Below are positions 43,860 to 53,857 of a DNA stretch of 64,000 nucleotides, one piece after another. Source of the stretch: Bradyrhizobium sp. CCBAU 51627 (GTDB lineage Bacteria; Pseudomonadota; Alphaproteobacteria; Rhizobiales; Xanthobacteraceae); contig NZ_LBJG01000024.1 in the NCBI RefSeq assembly GCF_028128765.1, positions 248,001 through 312,000 of the forward strand, written 5' to 3'. The notes beneath the pieces are model-generated. The model was not told where the DNA came from, did not search any database, and worked only from the letters and a program-made list of their open reading frames with translations. Every line of letters begins with the position of its first letter. Position 1 is the first letter of the stretch. The position numbers and the translations under genes are program-made.

Positions 43860-44157
43860 TCCCCTGCATGTCCGGATTGCGTATTCAAGCAACTGATTTT
43901 AAATCATTAATTACCTGTTGGGTGCTTCACTAAAGCTGCCGTCATCGGTCCAAAACCCCGGCGCAATTTGGTTAAGCCTTGGCGCGAATACGGCGGGTTT
44001 GGGGTAACAATCGGTAAAAAAGCGTGAGTTGGCGCTGTTTGGGGCAGTGACTATGGTTCGGGCGTGACTTGGGGATACGGAGATTCGGACGGTCGATCTC
44101 GATCGATTAGTCGGGTTCAGTATAAGTCGCAATGGGTCGTAGTGGGGCGGGTTCCTG
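43860..44157 (+). promoter_or_regulatory. Gap between ftsZ terminator and lpxC, probable lpxC promoter
   Basis: About 300 AT-richer bases lie between the ftsZ terminator and lpxC. They include ttttaaatcattaattacc near 43898 and a tataag near 44120 that could be a -10 box, about 40 bases before the lpxC start. The tcgatctcgatcga run (44093-44106) is a short near-palindrome. No gene is apparent. Since the ftsZ transcript likely ends at 43859, lpxC needs its own promoter here. Confidence 0.45.
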
Positions 44158-45120
44158 ATGAAATTTAGCCGGCAAACAACGCTTCGTGCGCAAGCCACCG
44201 TGGCCGGCGTCGGCGTTCATTCCGGTCTTCCCGTTAGCGTAACCCTTGGGCCTGCGCCGATCGACGCAGGTTTTGTTTTTGTCCGGACCGGCCTCGATGG
44301 CTGCGACCGCGAAGTGCAGGCCAGGGCCGCGCAGGTGGTCGCGACCGACTTCCAGACCGTCCTGGGGGACAGCGAGGGTCCGCTCGTTTCAACCGCCGAG
44401 CACGTGCTGGCCGCCTTGCGCGGTATGGGCGTGGACAACGCCACCATCGAAATCGACGGTCCGGAAGTGCCGATCATGGACGGCAGCGCGGCGCCCTTCG
44501 TCGCGGCCATCGACCAGGCCGGCATCGTAACCCAATCGGCGCCGCGCCGCTTCATCCAAGTCCTCAAGCCGGTCTCGGCGGCAATGGGCGATTCGTTTGG
44601 CGAATTGCGCCCCTACGCCAACGGCTTCCGCGCCGAGATCGAGATCAATTTCGCTAATCCCGTGATCGGCCGGCAGAGCTACGCGCTCGATCTGTCGCCC
44701 GAGCGCTTCCGCCGAGAAATCGCACGCGCCCGCACCTTCGGCCAGATGTGCGATCAGGCGCGGCTGTGGGGCGCGGGCTATGCCCGCGGCGCTTCCTTCG
44801 AAAACACCGTCGTGTTCGACGACGAGCGACTGCTCAATGCCGAGGGCCTGCGCTACGCCGACGAATGCGTCCGCCACAAGGTGCTGGACGCGGTTGGCGA
44901 TCTCGCGCTGGCCGGCCTGCCGTTGCTCGCCGCCTATCGCTCGATGCGCGGCGGCCACAAGCTCAACCACGCCGTCCTGACCACACTGCTTGCCGACCGT
45001 ACCGCTTGGCGGGTGGTCGAGGGTGAGGCGGCTCGCCGCACCACGCGTCCCGTGGTCGAGGTTGGCAGCGGGATCGTCGGCGGGAGGATCGCCGCGGCCT
45101 ACGGCCCGGACGTGTCCTGA
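44158..45120 (+). CDS. lpxC: UDP-3-O-acyl-N-acetylglucosamine deacetylase
   Basis: The 320-residue zinc deacetylase carries out the committed step of lipid A synthesis. Zinc-site motifs are visible: STAEHVLAALRGM (first His) and ECVRHKVLDAVGDLAL (His and Asp of the HKxxD site). IDGPEVPIMDGSAAPFV and FENTVVFDDERLLN are family signatures, and RGGHKLNHAVLTTL lies near the end. The length is normal. Placement after ftsZ is common in proteobacteria. Confidence 0.96.
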   Translation: MKFSRQTTLRAQATVAGVGVHSGLPVSVTLGPAPIDAGFVFVRTGLDGCDREVQARAAQVVATDFQTVLGDSEGPLVSTAEHVLAALRGMGVDNATIEIDGPEVPIMDGSAAPFVAAIDQAGIVTQSAPRRFIQVLKPVSAAMGDSFGELRPYANGFRAEIEINFANPVIGRQSYALDLSPERFRREIARARTFGQMCDQARLWGAGYARGASFENTVVFDDERLLNAEGLRYADECVRHKVLDAVGDLALAGLPLLAAYRSMRGGHKLNHAVLTTLLADRTAWRVVEGEAARRTTRPVVEVGSGIVGGRIAAAYGPDVS

Positions 45121-45364
45121 CGCTCTGCTGCCGCAGGCGGCCAAAGCGGCGCTTTCTCCGGGAAACTCCTGGTAACCAGGATCGACTAGGATTGCGGCGT
45201 TTTCGCCTTAATCCGGGCGGAATGCCTGCCTATCCGATGGGTTAACAATCGATTTTCGGTTACACCGACGTGGTCGCGTGGCAGGCACCACGATACATTT
45301 CGCACCCATGATGGGGATCATGGGCTGGCGGGCACCGCATCACAGGGCGTCAGGTCTAAAATTC

Positions 45365-46255
45365 ATGTCGGCACAGCGTATGACGCGCGGATATCTCTTG
45401 GTTTCTCCGTTCGGAACTCGTCGGCTGCTTCAGGCGGCAACTCTCTTGCTGCTCGCGGTACCGCTCGCCGGCTGCGGTACAGGTGCGCTCTGGGACAAGT
45501 TCACCCAGAAGGACGACACCTTCGTCGAGGAGCCTGCGGACAAGATCTACAATGAGGGCTTGTACCTCATGAACGAAAAGAAGGACATGAAGGCGGCGAC
45601 CAAGAAGTTCGAGGAGGTCGATCGCCAGCATCCTTATTCCGACTGGGCGCGCAAATCGCTGCTGATGTCGGCTTACGCGTCCTACCAGAGCGGCGACTAT
45701 GACGGCTGCATCGGCGCTGCGACCCGCTACGTCACTCTGCATCCCGGCAGCCCGGACGCCGCCTACGCGCAGTACCTCATCGCCGCGTCGCATTACGACC
45801 AGATCCCGGATATCAGCCGCGACCAGGGCCGCACCGAGAAGGCGATCGCCTCTCTGGAAGAGGTGGTGCGCAAATATCCGAATTCCGAATATGCGACTTC
45901 CGCCAAGGCCAAGATCGAGGGCGCACGCGACCAACTCGCCGGCAAGGAAATGGCGGTCGGCCGCTACTACATGCAGAAGCGCGACTACACGGCCGCGATC
46001 AACCGCTACAAGACCGTGGTGACGCAATATCAGACCACGCGCCACGTCGAGGAGGCGCTCTATCGCCTCACCGAGGCCTATATGTCGATCGGCATCGTCG
46101 GCGAGGCCCAGACCGCCGCCGCCGTGCTCGGCCACAATTTTCCTGACAGCCGCTGGTACAAGGACGCCTATAATCTTGTAAAATCCGGCGGTCTCGAGCC
46201 GAGCGAGAATCAGGGGTCCTGGATCAGCCGGACCTTCAAGAAGATAGGCCTCTAG
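45365..46255 (+). CDS. bamD: Outer membrane assembly lipoprotein BamD
   Basis: The protein (296 residues from ATG 45365) has a lipoprotein signal ending AVPLAGCG and then five TPR-like helical pairs: IYNEGLYLMNEKKDMKAATK, FEEVDRQHPYSDWA, YASYQSGDYDGCIGAATRYV, then LHPGSPDAAYAQYL and GRYYMQKRDYTAAINRYK. BamD is the essential lipoprotein of the outer-membrane protein insertion machine. The TPR pattern and the position between lpxC and recN agree. An upstream in-frame start at 45278 and a later ATG at 45380 are alternatives. A GTTAAC lies at 45241 in the preceding gap, which probably contains the promoter. Confidence 0.93.
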   Translation: MSAQRMTRGYLLVSPFGTRRLLQAATLLLLAVPLAGCGTGALWDKFTQKDDTFVEEPADKIYNEGLYLMNEKKDMKAATKKFEEVDRQHPYSDWARKSLLMSAYASYQSGDYDGCIGAATRYVTLHPGSPDAAYAQYLIAASHYDQIPDISRDQGRTEKAIASLEEVVRKYPNSEYATSAKAKIEGARDQLAGKEMAVGRYYMQKRDYTAAINRYKTVVTQYQTTRHVEEALYRLTEAYMSIGIVGEAQTAAAVLGHNFPDSRWYKDAYNLVKSGGLEPSENQGSWISRTFKKIGL

Positions 46256-46279
46256 GTCTCGGCTAGGAAATTTGGTTCC

Positions 46280-47968
46280 ATGCTGGCGCGTCTGTCGATC
46301 CGTGACATCGTCCTGATCGAACGGCTCGATATCGAATTCGCCACCGGACTTGCGGTTTTGACCGGCGAGACCGGTGCGGGCAAATCCATCCTGCTCGATG
46401 CCTTTGCGTTGGCGCTCGGCGGCCGCGGCGACGCCGGCCTCGTGCGCCATGGCGCGGAGCAGGGTCAGGTCACCGCCGTCTTCGATATCCCGAAGAATCA
46501 CCCCGCGACGAAGATCCTCGCCGAAAACGGACTCGACGATGCGAGTTTTGCAGAATCTTGCGAGATGATCCTGCGCCGGGTCCAGCTTGCCGACGGTCGT
46601 ACCCGCGCCTTCATCAACGACCAGTCGATCAGCGTGCAGACGCTGAAGGCGGTCGGCACCGCGCTGGTCGAGATCCACGGCCAGCATGACGAGCGCGCGC
46701 TGGTCGATGCCGCGACGCATCGCCGCCTGCTCGATGCCTTTGCCGGCCTCGAAAGGGATGTCGCGGCCGTCGAAGCGCTCTGGGACGCGCGCCGCTCCGC
46801 CAACACCGAACTGGAAGAGCATCGCGCCGGCATGGAGCGCGCCGCGCGTGAGGCCGATTATCTGCGCCACGCCTCGGCCGAGCTGAAACAGCTCGCGCCC
46901 AAGGACGGCGAGGAGACTTCACTGGCGCATCGCCGCACCACCATGATGCAGGGCGAGAAGATCGCCTCCGATCTACGCGAGGCACAGGAGGTCGTCGGCG
47001 GCCATAATTCGCCGGTTGCGGCGCTGTCGGTTGCGGTGCGCCGGCTGGAGCGCCGCGGCGTCAATTCGCCGGCGCTGGTCGAGCCCGCGGTGAAGGCGAT
47101 CGACGTCGCCATCAACGCGCTGGAGGAGGCCGACCAGCATCTCCAGGCCGCGCTTGCCGCGATCGATTTCGATCCCGCCGAGCTCGAGCGCATCGAGGAG
47201 CGGCTGTTCGCCCTGCGCGCCGCCTCGCGCAAATATTCGACGCCGGTCGACGGCCTTGCGGCATTGGCCGCCAAATACGCCGCCGACGTCGTGCTGATCG
47301 ATGCTGGTGCCTCGCGCTTGAAGAAGCTGGAGCAGGCTGCGATCGAGGCCAATGGGCGCTACGCGACTGCCGCGAAAAAGCTCTCCGCGGCGCGGCAGAC
47401 ATCCGCCGAGAAGCTCAACAAGGCGGTCAACGCCGAGCTTGCCCCGCTCAAGCTCGAACGCGCCAAATTCATCGGCCAGGTTGCGACCGATGAGGCAGCT
47501 CCGGGTCCGCAGGGCTTCGATCGCGTCGAGTTCTGGGTGCAGACCAATCCGGGCACCAAGCCGGGTCCGATGATGAAGGTCGCCTCCGGCGGTGAGCTCT
47601 CGCGCTTCCTTTTGGCGCTCAAGGTGGTGCTGTCCGACCGCGGCTCCGCACCCACGCTCGTGTTCGACGAAATCGACACCGGCGTCGGCGGCGCGGTCGC
47701 GGACGCCATCGGAGCCCGGCTGGCGCGCCTTGCGGGCAAGGTCCAGGTGATGGCCGTGACCCATGCCCCGCAGGTGGCCGCCCGCGCCGACCAGCATCTG
47801 TTGATCTCCAAGGATGCGCTGGACAAGGGCAAGCGCGTGGCCACCCGTGTCAACGCACTCGCCGACGACCACCGCCGCGAGGAGATCGCCCGCATGCTCG
47901 CCGGCGCCGAGATCACCGCCGAGGCGAGGGCGGCCGCGGACCGCCTGCTCAAGGCGGCCACGGCTTAG
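46280..47968 (+). CDS. recN: DNA double-strand break repair ATPase RecN
   Basis: The 562-residue SMC-like protein has an N-terminal ATP loop GETGAGKS (29-36), a long coiled-coil centre (about 155-375) and the C-terminal signature and Walker B: MMKVASGGELSRFLLALKVV and TLVFDEIDTGVGG, then VMAVTHAPQVAARADQHLL. RecN gathers broken DNA ends for recombination repair. I looked for the alphaproteobacterial LexA box GTTC-N7-GTTC in the short gap upstream and did not find it, so SOS control is not shown here. It follows bamD by 24 bases. Confidence 0.96.
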   Translation: MLARLSIRDIVLIERLDIEFATGLAVLTGETGAGKSILLDAFALALGGRGDAGLVRHGAEQGQVTAVFDIPKNHPATKILAENGLDDASFAESCEMILRRVQLADGRTRAFINDQSISVQTLKAVGTALVEIHGQHDERALVDAATHRRLLDAFAGLERDVAAVEALWDARRSANTELEEHRAGMERAAREADYLRHASAELKQLAPKDGEETSLAHRRTTMMQGEKIASDLREAQEVVGGHNSPVAALSVAVRRLERRGVNSPALVEPAVKAIDVAINALEEADQHLQAALAAIDFDPAELERIEERLFALRAASRKYSTPVDGLAALAAKYAADVVLIDAGASRLKKLEQAAIEANGRYATAAKKLSAARQTSAEKLNKAVNAELAPLKLERAKFIGQVATDEAAPGPQGFDRVEFWVQTNPGTKPGPMMKVASGGELSRFLLALKVVLSDRGSAPTLVFDEIDTGVGGAVADAIGARLARLAGKVQVMAVTHAPQVAARADQHLLISKDALDKGKRVATRVNALADDHRREEIARMLAGAEITAEARAAADRLLKAATA

Positions 47969-47970
47969 TT

Positions 47971-48013
47971 GTGTGTCCCGAACGCAGCGCGCTGCCCTGC
48001 ATCCGGGGAACAA
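47971..48013. repeat. Short dispersed repeat (gtgtcccgg family)
   Basis: gtgtgtcccgaacgcagcg and the later ctgcatccggggaacaagc form an imperfect inverted pair around gcgctgcc. It resembles the ends of the 33259-33392 element and fills most of the gap between recN and ligA. Confidence 0.5.
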
Positions 48014-48062
48014 GCTCCAACGTGCCTTTACCGTCCCGCCCGCACCGTCGTATCCAAGCACC

Positions 48063-50210
48063 ATGGCCAGAGCAACAAAATCCAAGACGCTTCGTGACGT
48101 CGCCGATCTTACCAAGGCACAGGCCAAGGTCGAGCACATGCGGCTCGCGCTCGAGCTCGAAGAGCACGACCGGCGCTACTATCAGGAAGATGCACCGACC
48201 GTCACCGACGCCGAGTACGACGCGCTGCGTCAGCGCTTCAACGCGATCGAAAAACGCTTTCCTGAATTCGTCAGCGGGGATTCGCCGTCGCAGAAGGTCG
48301 GTGCGGCGCCATCCGGACGGTTCAGAAAGGTGCGGCACGCCGTGCCGATGCTGTCGCTCGACAACGCTTTTGCCGAGGAGGATGTGCGCGACTTCGTCGG
48401 CCGCATCGTTCGTTTCCTGAAGCTCGACGACGACAAGGTCAATTTCTCCGCCGAACCGAAGATCGACGGCCTGTCGATGTCGCTGCGGTATGAGGGCGGC
48501 GAGCTCGTCACCGCGGCGACGCGTGGCGACGGCACGGAAGGCGAGGACGTCACCGCCAATATCCGTACGCTCGAAGACGTGCCGCAGAAGCTGAAGGGGC
48601 GCAACATCCCCGATATCTGCGAGGTGCGCGGCGAGGTCTACATGACCAAGAAAGCCTTCCTCGCGCTCAATGAGCGGCAGAAGGCGGAAGGCGCCACCAT
48701 CTTCGCCAACCCGCGCAACTCGGCCGCGGGCTCGTTGCGGCAGAAAGATCCGACCATCACCGCCTCGCGTCCGCTCGGCTTCTTTGCCTATGCCTGGGGC
48801 GAGATGAGCGCGATGCCGGAGGATACGCAGAGCAGCATGATCCACTGGTTCGAACGCTGCGGCTTCAAGACCAATCCCCTGACCAAACTCTGTCACTCCG
48901 TCGAGGAGCTGCTCGCCTTCCATCATTCCATCGAGGAGCAGCGCGCAAAGCTCGATTACGACATCGACGGCGTCGTCTACAAGGTCGACCGCATCGACTG
49001 GCAGGAGCGGCTTGGCTTCATCTCGCGCACGCCGCGCTGGGGCATCGCACACAAATTCCCGGCCGAGCGGGCCATGACGGTGCTCCGCGACATTGAGATC
49101 CAGGTCGGTCGTACCGGCTCGTTCACGCCGGTCGGCAAGCTCGAGCCGGTCGGCGTCGGCGGCGTGATCGTGCAGAACGTCACGCTGCACAACGAGGACT
49201 ACATCAAGGGCATCGGCAACAAGGGCGAGAGCTTGCGCGATGGCCGCGATATCAGGATCGGCGACACGGTCGTGATCCAGCGCGCCGGCGACGTCATTCC
49301 GCAGGTGGTCGACGTCGTCATCGACAAGCGGCCGAAGACGGCCGGGGAATTCCACTTCCCGAAGAAGTGCCCGTGCCCGCTGCACACCGACGTCGTGCGC
49401 GAGGAGACGGCGACGGGCGAGGAGGGCTCGCGTGCCCGCTGCACCGGCGAGTTCGCCTGCCCCTATCAGAAGATCGAACACCTCAAGCTGTTCGTGTCGC
49501 GCCGCGCCTTCGACATCGACGGTCTCGGCGAGAAGCAGCTCCAGTATTTCTTCGACGAAGGATGGGTCAGGGAGCCCGCCGATATCTTCACGCTGGAGAA
49601 GCGCAATGCGAAGCTCAAGCTGGAGGAGATCGAGGGCTATGGCGCGACCTCGGTGCGCAATCTGTTCGGCGCCATCGAGAGCCGGCGCAGAATCGCGCTG
49701 GAGCGCTTCGTCTATGCGCTCGGCATGCGCCATGTCGGCGAAACCACCGCGCTGGCGCTGGCGCGCGGCTACGGCTCCTGGGACGCCTTCCACGACGCCT
49801 GCCTCAAGGTCGCCAAGGGCGACGAGGAGGCGATGGCGGAGATGGACGCGCTCGATCAGATCGGCGACACCGTGATCAAGAGCATCGCCGACTATTTCGG
49901 CGAGAGCCACAACCGCGGCATCGTCGAGCGGCTGACCAAGGAGGTCGAGATCGTCGACGCCGAGAAGCCGAAGAGCAACTCGGCGGTCGCCGGCAAGACG
50001 GTCGTGTTCACGGGCTCGCTGGAGAAGATGACGCGCGACGAGGCCAAAGCGACCGCGGAGCGGCTGGGCGCCAAGGTCTCCGGGTCGGTATCGAAGAAGA
50101 CCGATCTCGTCGTCGCCGGCCCCGGCGCTGGCTCGAAGCTTGCGGACGCCAACAAGCACGGCGTCAAGGTGCTGACCGAGGACGAGTGGCTGAAGCTGAT
50201 CGGGGAGTGA
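48063..50210 (+). CDS. ligA: NAD-dependent DNA ligase
   Basis: The 715-residue ligase seals nicks during replication and repair using NAD+. The adenylated lysine is Lys133 in AEPKIDGLSM. An N-terminal NAD-binding domain (HDRRYYQEDAPTVTDAEYD), an OB fold, the Cys4 zinc finger (KKCPCPL ... RARCTGEFACPY), helix-hairpin-helix repeats and a final BRCT domain (about 635-713) follow in standard order. The ATG at 48063 gives the normal N-terminus; 83 upstream in-frame codons have no ligase similarity. Confidence 0.97.
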   Translation: MARATKSKTLRDVADLTKAQAKVEHMRLALELEEHDRRYYQEDAPTVTDAEYDALRQRFNAIEKRFPEFVSGDSPSQKVGAAPSGRFRKVRHAVPMLSLDNAFAEEDVRDFVGRIVRFLKLDDDKVNFSAEPKIDGLSMSLRYEGGELVTAATRGDGTEGEDVTANIRTLEDVPQKLKGRNIPDICEVRGEVYMTKKAFLALNERQKAEGATIFANPRNSAAGSLRQKDPTITASRPLGFFAYAWGEMSAMPEDTQSSMIHWFERCGFKTNPLTKLCHSVEELLAFHHSIEEQRAKLDYDIDGVVYKVDRIDWQERLGFISRTPRWGIAHKFPAERAMTVLRDIEIQVGRTGSFTPVGKLEPVGVGGVIVQNVTLHNEDYIKGIGNKGESLRDGRDIRIGDTVVIQRAGDVIPQVVDVVIDKRPKTAGEFHFPKKCPCPLHTDVVREETATGEEGSRARCTGEFACPYQKIEHLKLFVSRRAFDIDGLGEKQLQYFFDEGWVREPADIFTLEKRNAKLKLEEIEGYGATSVRNLFGAIESRRRIALERFVYALGMRHVGETTALALARGYGSWDAFHDACLKVAKGDEEAMAEMDALDQIGDTVIKSIADYFGESHNRGIVERLTKEVEIVDAEKPKSNSAVAGKTVVFTGSLEKMTRDEAKATAERLGAKVSGSVSKKTDLVVAGPGAGSKLADANKHGVKVLTEDEWLKLIGE

Positions 50211-50223
50211 GTGAGGATCCTTT

Positions 50224-50257
50224 CCCTTCTCCCCTCACAAGGGGAAAGGGGAAGGGG
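50224..50257. terminator. Hairpin between convergent genes
   Basis: cccttctcccc pairs with ggggaaaggggaaggg around tcacaa, an imperfect but GC-rich hairpin. It lies just past the ligA stop and before the stop of the convergent MFS gene, and could end transcription from both sides. Confidence 0.55.
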
Positions 50258-50263
50258 CGCCCC

Positions 50264-51544
50264 TCATATCATCCCCGTCTCTTCCTCTTCCGCCTGCTCG
50301 ATCAGCGCTTCGCTCACCGCCGTCTCGCGGCGAGGGACGACGAAGATCATCATGCAGGCGCAGAGCAGCGAGATCGCAAGCACCGCAGAAGTCAGAGGCA
50401 GCGTCGTGGCCGAGTGGCCGCCGAGATAGGCGCCGAATTGCGACATCAGCGCGCCGATGCCCTGTTGGAGAAAGCCCATCGCGCCCGAGGCAGTGCCGGC
50501 GGCTTCGGGGCGGATGCTGATGGCGCCGGCCGCGGAATTCGCCATCACGAAGGCATTGCCGACCATCACGATCATCTGGGTGCCGAACAGCCAGCCAGGA
50601 GCTTCATTCCAGCCGGTCAGACTCCACATCAGGTTCAACAGACTGCCGCAGAGCTGCAGGCAGAGCCCGAACCAGATCAGCTTCTGCAGCGAGTGCCGCG
50701 GCGCAAAGCGCACGCAGAGGAGATTGCCGACCAGATACGCAAAGCCCGTCGTGGCGAACCACGCGCCGTATTCGGCGCTGGTGCGGCCCATCTGGGTCAC
50801 GACGATATAGGGGCCGCCGCCGGCGAAGGTGAAGATGATCTGGGAGGCCAGCACCTGGCACATCACATAGCCGATGAAGGCGCGGCTCTTGATCAGGGTG
50901 CCGACGTCGCTGCGAAAGCCGCCGCTGCCGACGGCACGGTCGCGGCGCGTCTCCGGCAATGCGATGGCAATGCCGACGGCGACCGCGAGCGCGCCGGCCG
51001 TCACAGCGTAGAAGATCGCGCGCCAGCCGAACGCGGTCTCGATCAGGCCGCCGGTGAGCGGCGAGACCATCTGGCCGATCATCAGGGCGGCGACCACGAG
51101 GCTGATCATGGAGGCGACGCGGTCGCGCTCATAGATGTCGCGGATGATGGCGCGGCTGATCACCATGCCGGAGGCGCCGCCGAGCGCCTGGAAGAAGCGT
51201 GCGGCGATCAACTGCGGCAGGGTCTCGGCGAACATGCAGGCGACGCTCGCCGCGACCATTAACGCGAGGCCGCCAAGCAGCACCGGGCGCCGGCCGAATT
51301 TGTCCGACAGCGGCCCCATGATGAGCTGCGACAGGGCGATGCCGACCATGTACAACGACACGGTCATCTGCGCGATTGAGATGTCGCGGCCGAACGTCGT
51401 TGCCAGCACGGGCAGCGCCGGAACCAGGATGTAGAGCGAGATCGGCGCGATCCCGGTCATGACGACCAGCAACAGCAGCACCACGCGCGCGGTCGCGATG
51501 CTCTTCGTCGCCGCCTCGGGCGGCCTGCTGATCATGCCGTGCAT
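50264..51544 (-). CDS. Bcr/CflA-type MFS drug efflux transporter
   Basis: The protein (426 residues from the ATG at 51544) has twelve helices. Helix 1 ends ISLYILVPALPVLATTFG, followed by TVSLYMVGIALSQLIMGPLS then DKFGRRPVLLGG, the motif A loop of the DHA1 Bcr/CflA group; motif C-like GQMVSPLTGGLI follows. It would export drugs or metabolites such as sulfonamides or bicyclomycin by proton antiport; substrates here are unknown. Later in-frame ATGs exist at 51535. It is convergent with ligA and stands alone. Confidence 0.91.
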   Translation of the reverse strand: MHGMISRPPEAATKSIATARVVLLLLVVMTGIAPISLYILVPALPVLATTFGRDISIAQMTVSLYMVGIALSQLIMGPLSDKFGRRPVLLGGLALMVAASVACMFAETLPQLIAARFFQALGGASGMVISRAIIRDIYERDRVASMISLVVAALMIGQMVSPLTGGLIETAFGWRAIFYAVTAGALAVAVGIAIALPETRRDRAVGSGGFRSDVGTLIKSRAFIGYVMCQVLASQIIFTFAGGGPYIVVTQMGRTSAEYGAWFATTGFAYLVGNLLCVRFAPRHSLQKLIWFGLCLQLCGSLLNLMWSLTGWNEAPGWLFGTQMIVMVGNAFVMANSAAGAISIRPEAAGTASGAMGFLQQGIGALMSQFGAYLGGHSATTLPLTSAVLAISLLCACMMIFVVPRRETAVSEALIEQAEEEETGMI

Positions 51545-51697
51545 GCGTGTCCGTCTTTCAAATTCGAATCGGACTGTAGCGTGCCCGCACAAGACGGATA
51601 TCGGCGTTTCGGAATGCGGCTATACGGGTTCCGGGAAGGTTGTGATGAGGACTCGACGGCACCCGATTGGGCGCGTGGATTGTGCCACATCAAAGGT

Positions 51698-51798
51698 GTC
51701 ATTCCCCGCGAAAGCGAGGGATCCAGTACACCGCGGCTTCTCCGCATGCGTTTGCTGTCTCTGGAATACCGGATGCTCCGCTTCCGCGGAGCATGACA
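51698..51798. repeat. Dispersed inverted repeat (gtcattcc family)
   Basis: gtcattccccgcgaaagcgaggg at one end and ccgcttccgcggagcatgacag at the other flank a centre with tctctggaataccggatgctcc. It lies between two minus-strand genes (MFS and aminopeptidase), the longest member of its family besides the one at 57263. Confidence 0.6.
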
Positions 51799-51844
51799 GT
51801 CACGTTGGAGAGGCAGCGTTGCGCAAATCGCCTGGTGCTATGCG

Positions 51845-53671
51845 CTAACTCAGTTCCGCAGTTGCCTGATCGAGCCAGGCCTTCGTCGCCTCATCCAGCG
51901 CCGGCCCCACTTCAGCGCGGACACGCGCGTGGTAGGCGTTGAGCCAAGCCAGTTCCCCTTTGCTCAGCATCGCGGTGTCGATGAGTCGGTGGTCGATCGG
52001 CGCGAGCGTCAGCGTCTCGAAGGCATTCATCGGCTTCTCGGCGTCCTTGATACTGGCTTCGACCACAAGCTCGAGATTCTCGATGCGGATGCCGAAACCG
52101 TCAGACTTGTAATAGCCGGGCTCGTTGGAGAGGATCATGCCGCGCTTCAGCGGCGTAGTGCCGAGCTTCGAGATCCGCGCCGGCCCTTCGTGCACCGACA
52201 AATAGCTGCCGACACCATGGCCGGTGCCATGCTCGAAATCGACGCCGACGGCCCAGAGATATTGCCGCGCCAGTGTGTCGAGCTGCGCGCCGGTGGTGCC
52301 GTCGGGGAAGACGGCGCGCGCGATCGCGATATGGCCGCGCAGCACGCGGGTGAAGCGGTCGCGCATCTCCGCCGTCGGTTCGCCGACCGCCATGGTGCGG
52401 GTGACATCGGTGGTGCCGTCTTCATATTGTGCGCCGGAATCGATCAACAGGAGATCGCCGGGCACGATCCGCCGGTTGCTCTTGCGGGTGACGCGGTAAT
52501 GCACGATGGCGCCGTTCGGGCCGGTGCCTGATATGGTCGGGAACGACACGTCCTTCAGCGCGCCGGTGTCGCGGCGGAACGTTTCCAGCGCTTCCACGGC
52601 GTCGATCTCGGTCAGCTTGCCGCTTGCCGCCTCGCGATCGATGTAGGCGAGGAAGCGGGCCAGCGCGATTGCGTCGCGGCGGTGTGCCGTCTGTGTGCCC
52701 TTGATCTCGGTCGCGTTCTTGACGGCCTTCAGCAGCGCGATCGGATCGCTGCCGCGCACGGGCTTGCCGCCGCCGCCGGCGATCAGACGGCTCAGGGCGT
52801 CGGCTGCTGTGGCGCTGTCGAGCGCAATCGCGGCGCCGCTTCTAGCGAGCGCCATCAGCGTCGGCGTCAGCGCATCCGGCTCGCGCACGTCGGCCGACTG
52901 CTCGAGATGATCGCGCGTCAGGTTCGAGAGCTTGCGGTGGTCGATGAAAACAGTGGGCCGGCCAACCTTCGGCACCAGCGCGTAGGACAGCGGCAGCGGC
53001 GTATGGGCGACGTCGGCGCCGCGGATGTTGAAGGTCCAGGCGACCGCATGGCTGTCGGACAGCACCAGTGCATCGGCGCCCAACTTCTCGATCTCCGCCT
53101 TGATCTGCGCCACCTTCTCGGCCTCCGCGACCCCGGCATATTGCAGGGCGTGGATCGTGACGGGGGCGACCGGCGGCTGCGGCCGGTCGTGCCAGACCGC
53201 ATCGACCGGATTGCTGTCGACCGCCACCAGTTCGGCATCAGCCTTGGCGCAGGCGGCGGAGAGCCGCTCGGCTGCCGCAAAAGTGTGCAGCCACGGATCA
53301 AATCCTAGGCGATCGCCGGATTTCAAATGCGCCGAGACCCAGCTCTCCGGTGGCGGATCAATCAGCGATTCCACCGCCCACGCCTTGGCATCGACCTGCT
53401 TGGCCGCCTGAATCGTGTAGCGGCCGTCGACGAACAATGCGGCTTCCTGGGCCAACACCACGGCGAGGCCCGCCGAGCCGGTGAAGCCGGTCAGCCAGGC
53501 GAGCCGCTCTTCGGAGGGCGCGACATATTCGTTCTGTTGCTGATCGGCACGTGGAATGACGAAGCCGGTCAATTTGCGGCGTGTGAGTTCTTCACGGAGC
53601 GCAGCCAGGCGCGCCGTCAATGCGACGCCGGCCTCGGGCTCCTCGAATGTCTGGAAGTGTGCTTCGAACAT
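51845..53671 (-). CDS. Xaa-Pro aminopeptidase (M24B, aminopeptidase P family)
   Basis: The 608-residue enzyme has two creatinase-like N-terminal domains and a pita-bread catalytic domain (about 320-545), like the long aminopeptidase P of eukaryotes. The dimetal ligands are in LLIDSGAQYEDGTTDVTRTM (two Asp), GTGHGVGSYLSVHEGP (His) and ILSNEPGYYKSDGFGIRIEN plus the following ENLELV (two Glu). It removes N-terminal residues before proline. No signal peptide is seen, so it is cytosolic. It is transcribed alone, with the pump gene downstream on the same strand after a repeat. Confidence 0.93.
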   Translation of the reverse strand: MFEAHFQTFEEPEAGVALTARLAALREELTRRKLTGFVIPRADQQQNEYVAPSEERLAWLTGFTGSAGLAVVLAQEAALFVDGRYTIQAAKQVDAKAWAVESLIDPPPESWVSAHLKSGDRLGFDPWLHTFAAAERLSAACAKADAELVAVDSNPVDAVWHDRPQPPVAPVTIHALQYAGVAEAEKVAQIKAEIEKLGADALVLSDSHAVAWTFNIRGADVAHTPLPLSYALVPKVGRPTVFIDHRKLSNLTRDHLEQSADVREPDALTPTLMALARSGAAIALDSATAADALSRLIAGGGGKPVRGSDPIALLKAVKNATEIKGTQTAHRRDAIALARFLAYIDREAASGKLTEIDAVEALETFRRDTGALKDVSFPTISGTGPNGAIVHYRVTRKSNRRIVPGDLLLIDSGAQYEDGTTDVTRTMAVGEPTAEMRDRFTRVLRGHIAIARAVFPDGTTGAQLDTLARQYLWAVGVDFEHGTGHGVGSYLSVHEGPARISKLGTTPLKRGMILSNEPGYYKSDGFGIRIENLELVVEASIKDAEKPMNAFETLTLAPIDHRLIDTAMLSKGELAWLNAYHARVRAEVGPALDEATKAWLDQATAELS

Positions 53672-53857
53672 GCCTCAGTTTAGGAGTATGGGGATCAGTC
53701 CGCAATGTAGACGCAATTGCCGTCTCATCTGGCATGGACTGTGCTTGAAAATGTTCCATTCGAATTTGAGTGGAGTAATGGATGCGGCAGTTGCGCTCCG
53801 TCCGGATAACAGGGAAATTCGAGCAAGTGGTTCATCTCAACGGCGAGGGGACACACG

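Noticed and set aside
46256..46279. LexA box before recN
   Set aside because: I looked for GTTC-N7-GTTC in the short gap and the preceding bases and did not find it.
47949..50159. 736-codon minus-strand frame over ligA
   Set aside because: It is a GC-bias shadow of the ligase gene with no recognisable domain.
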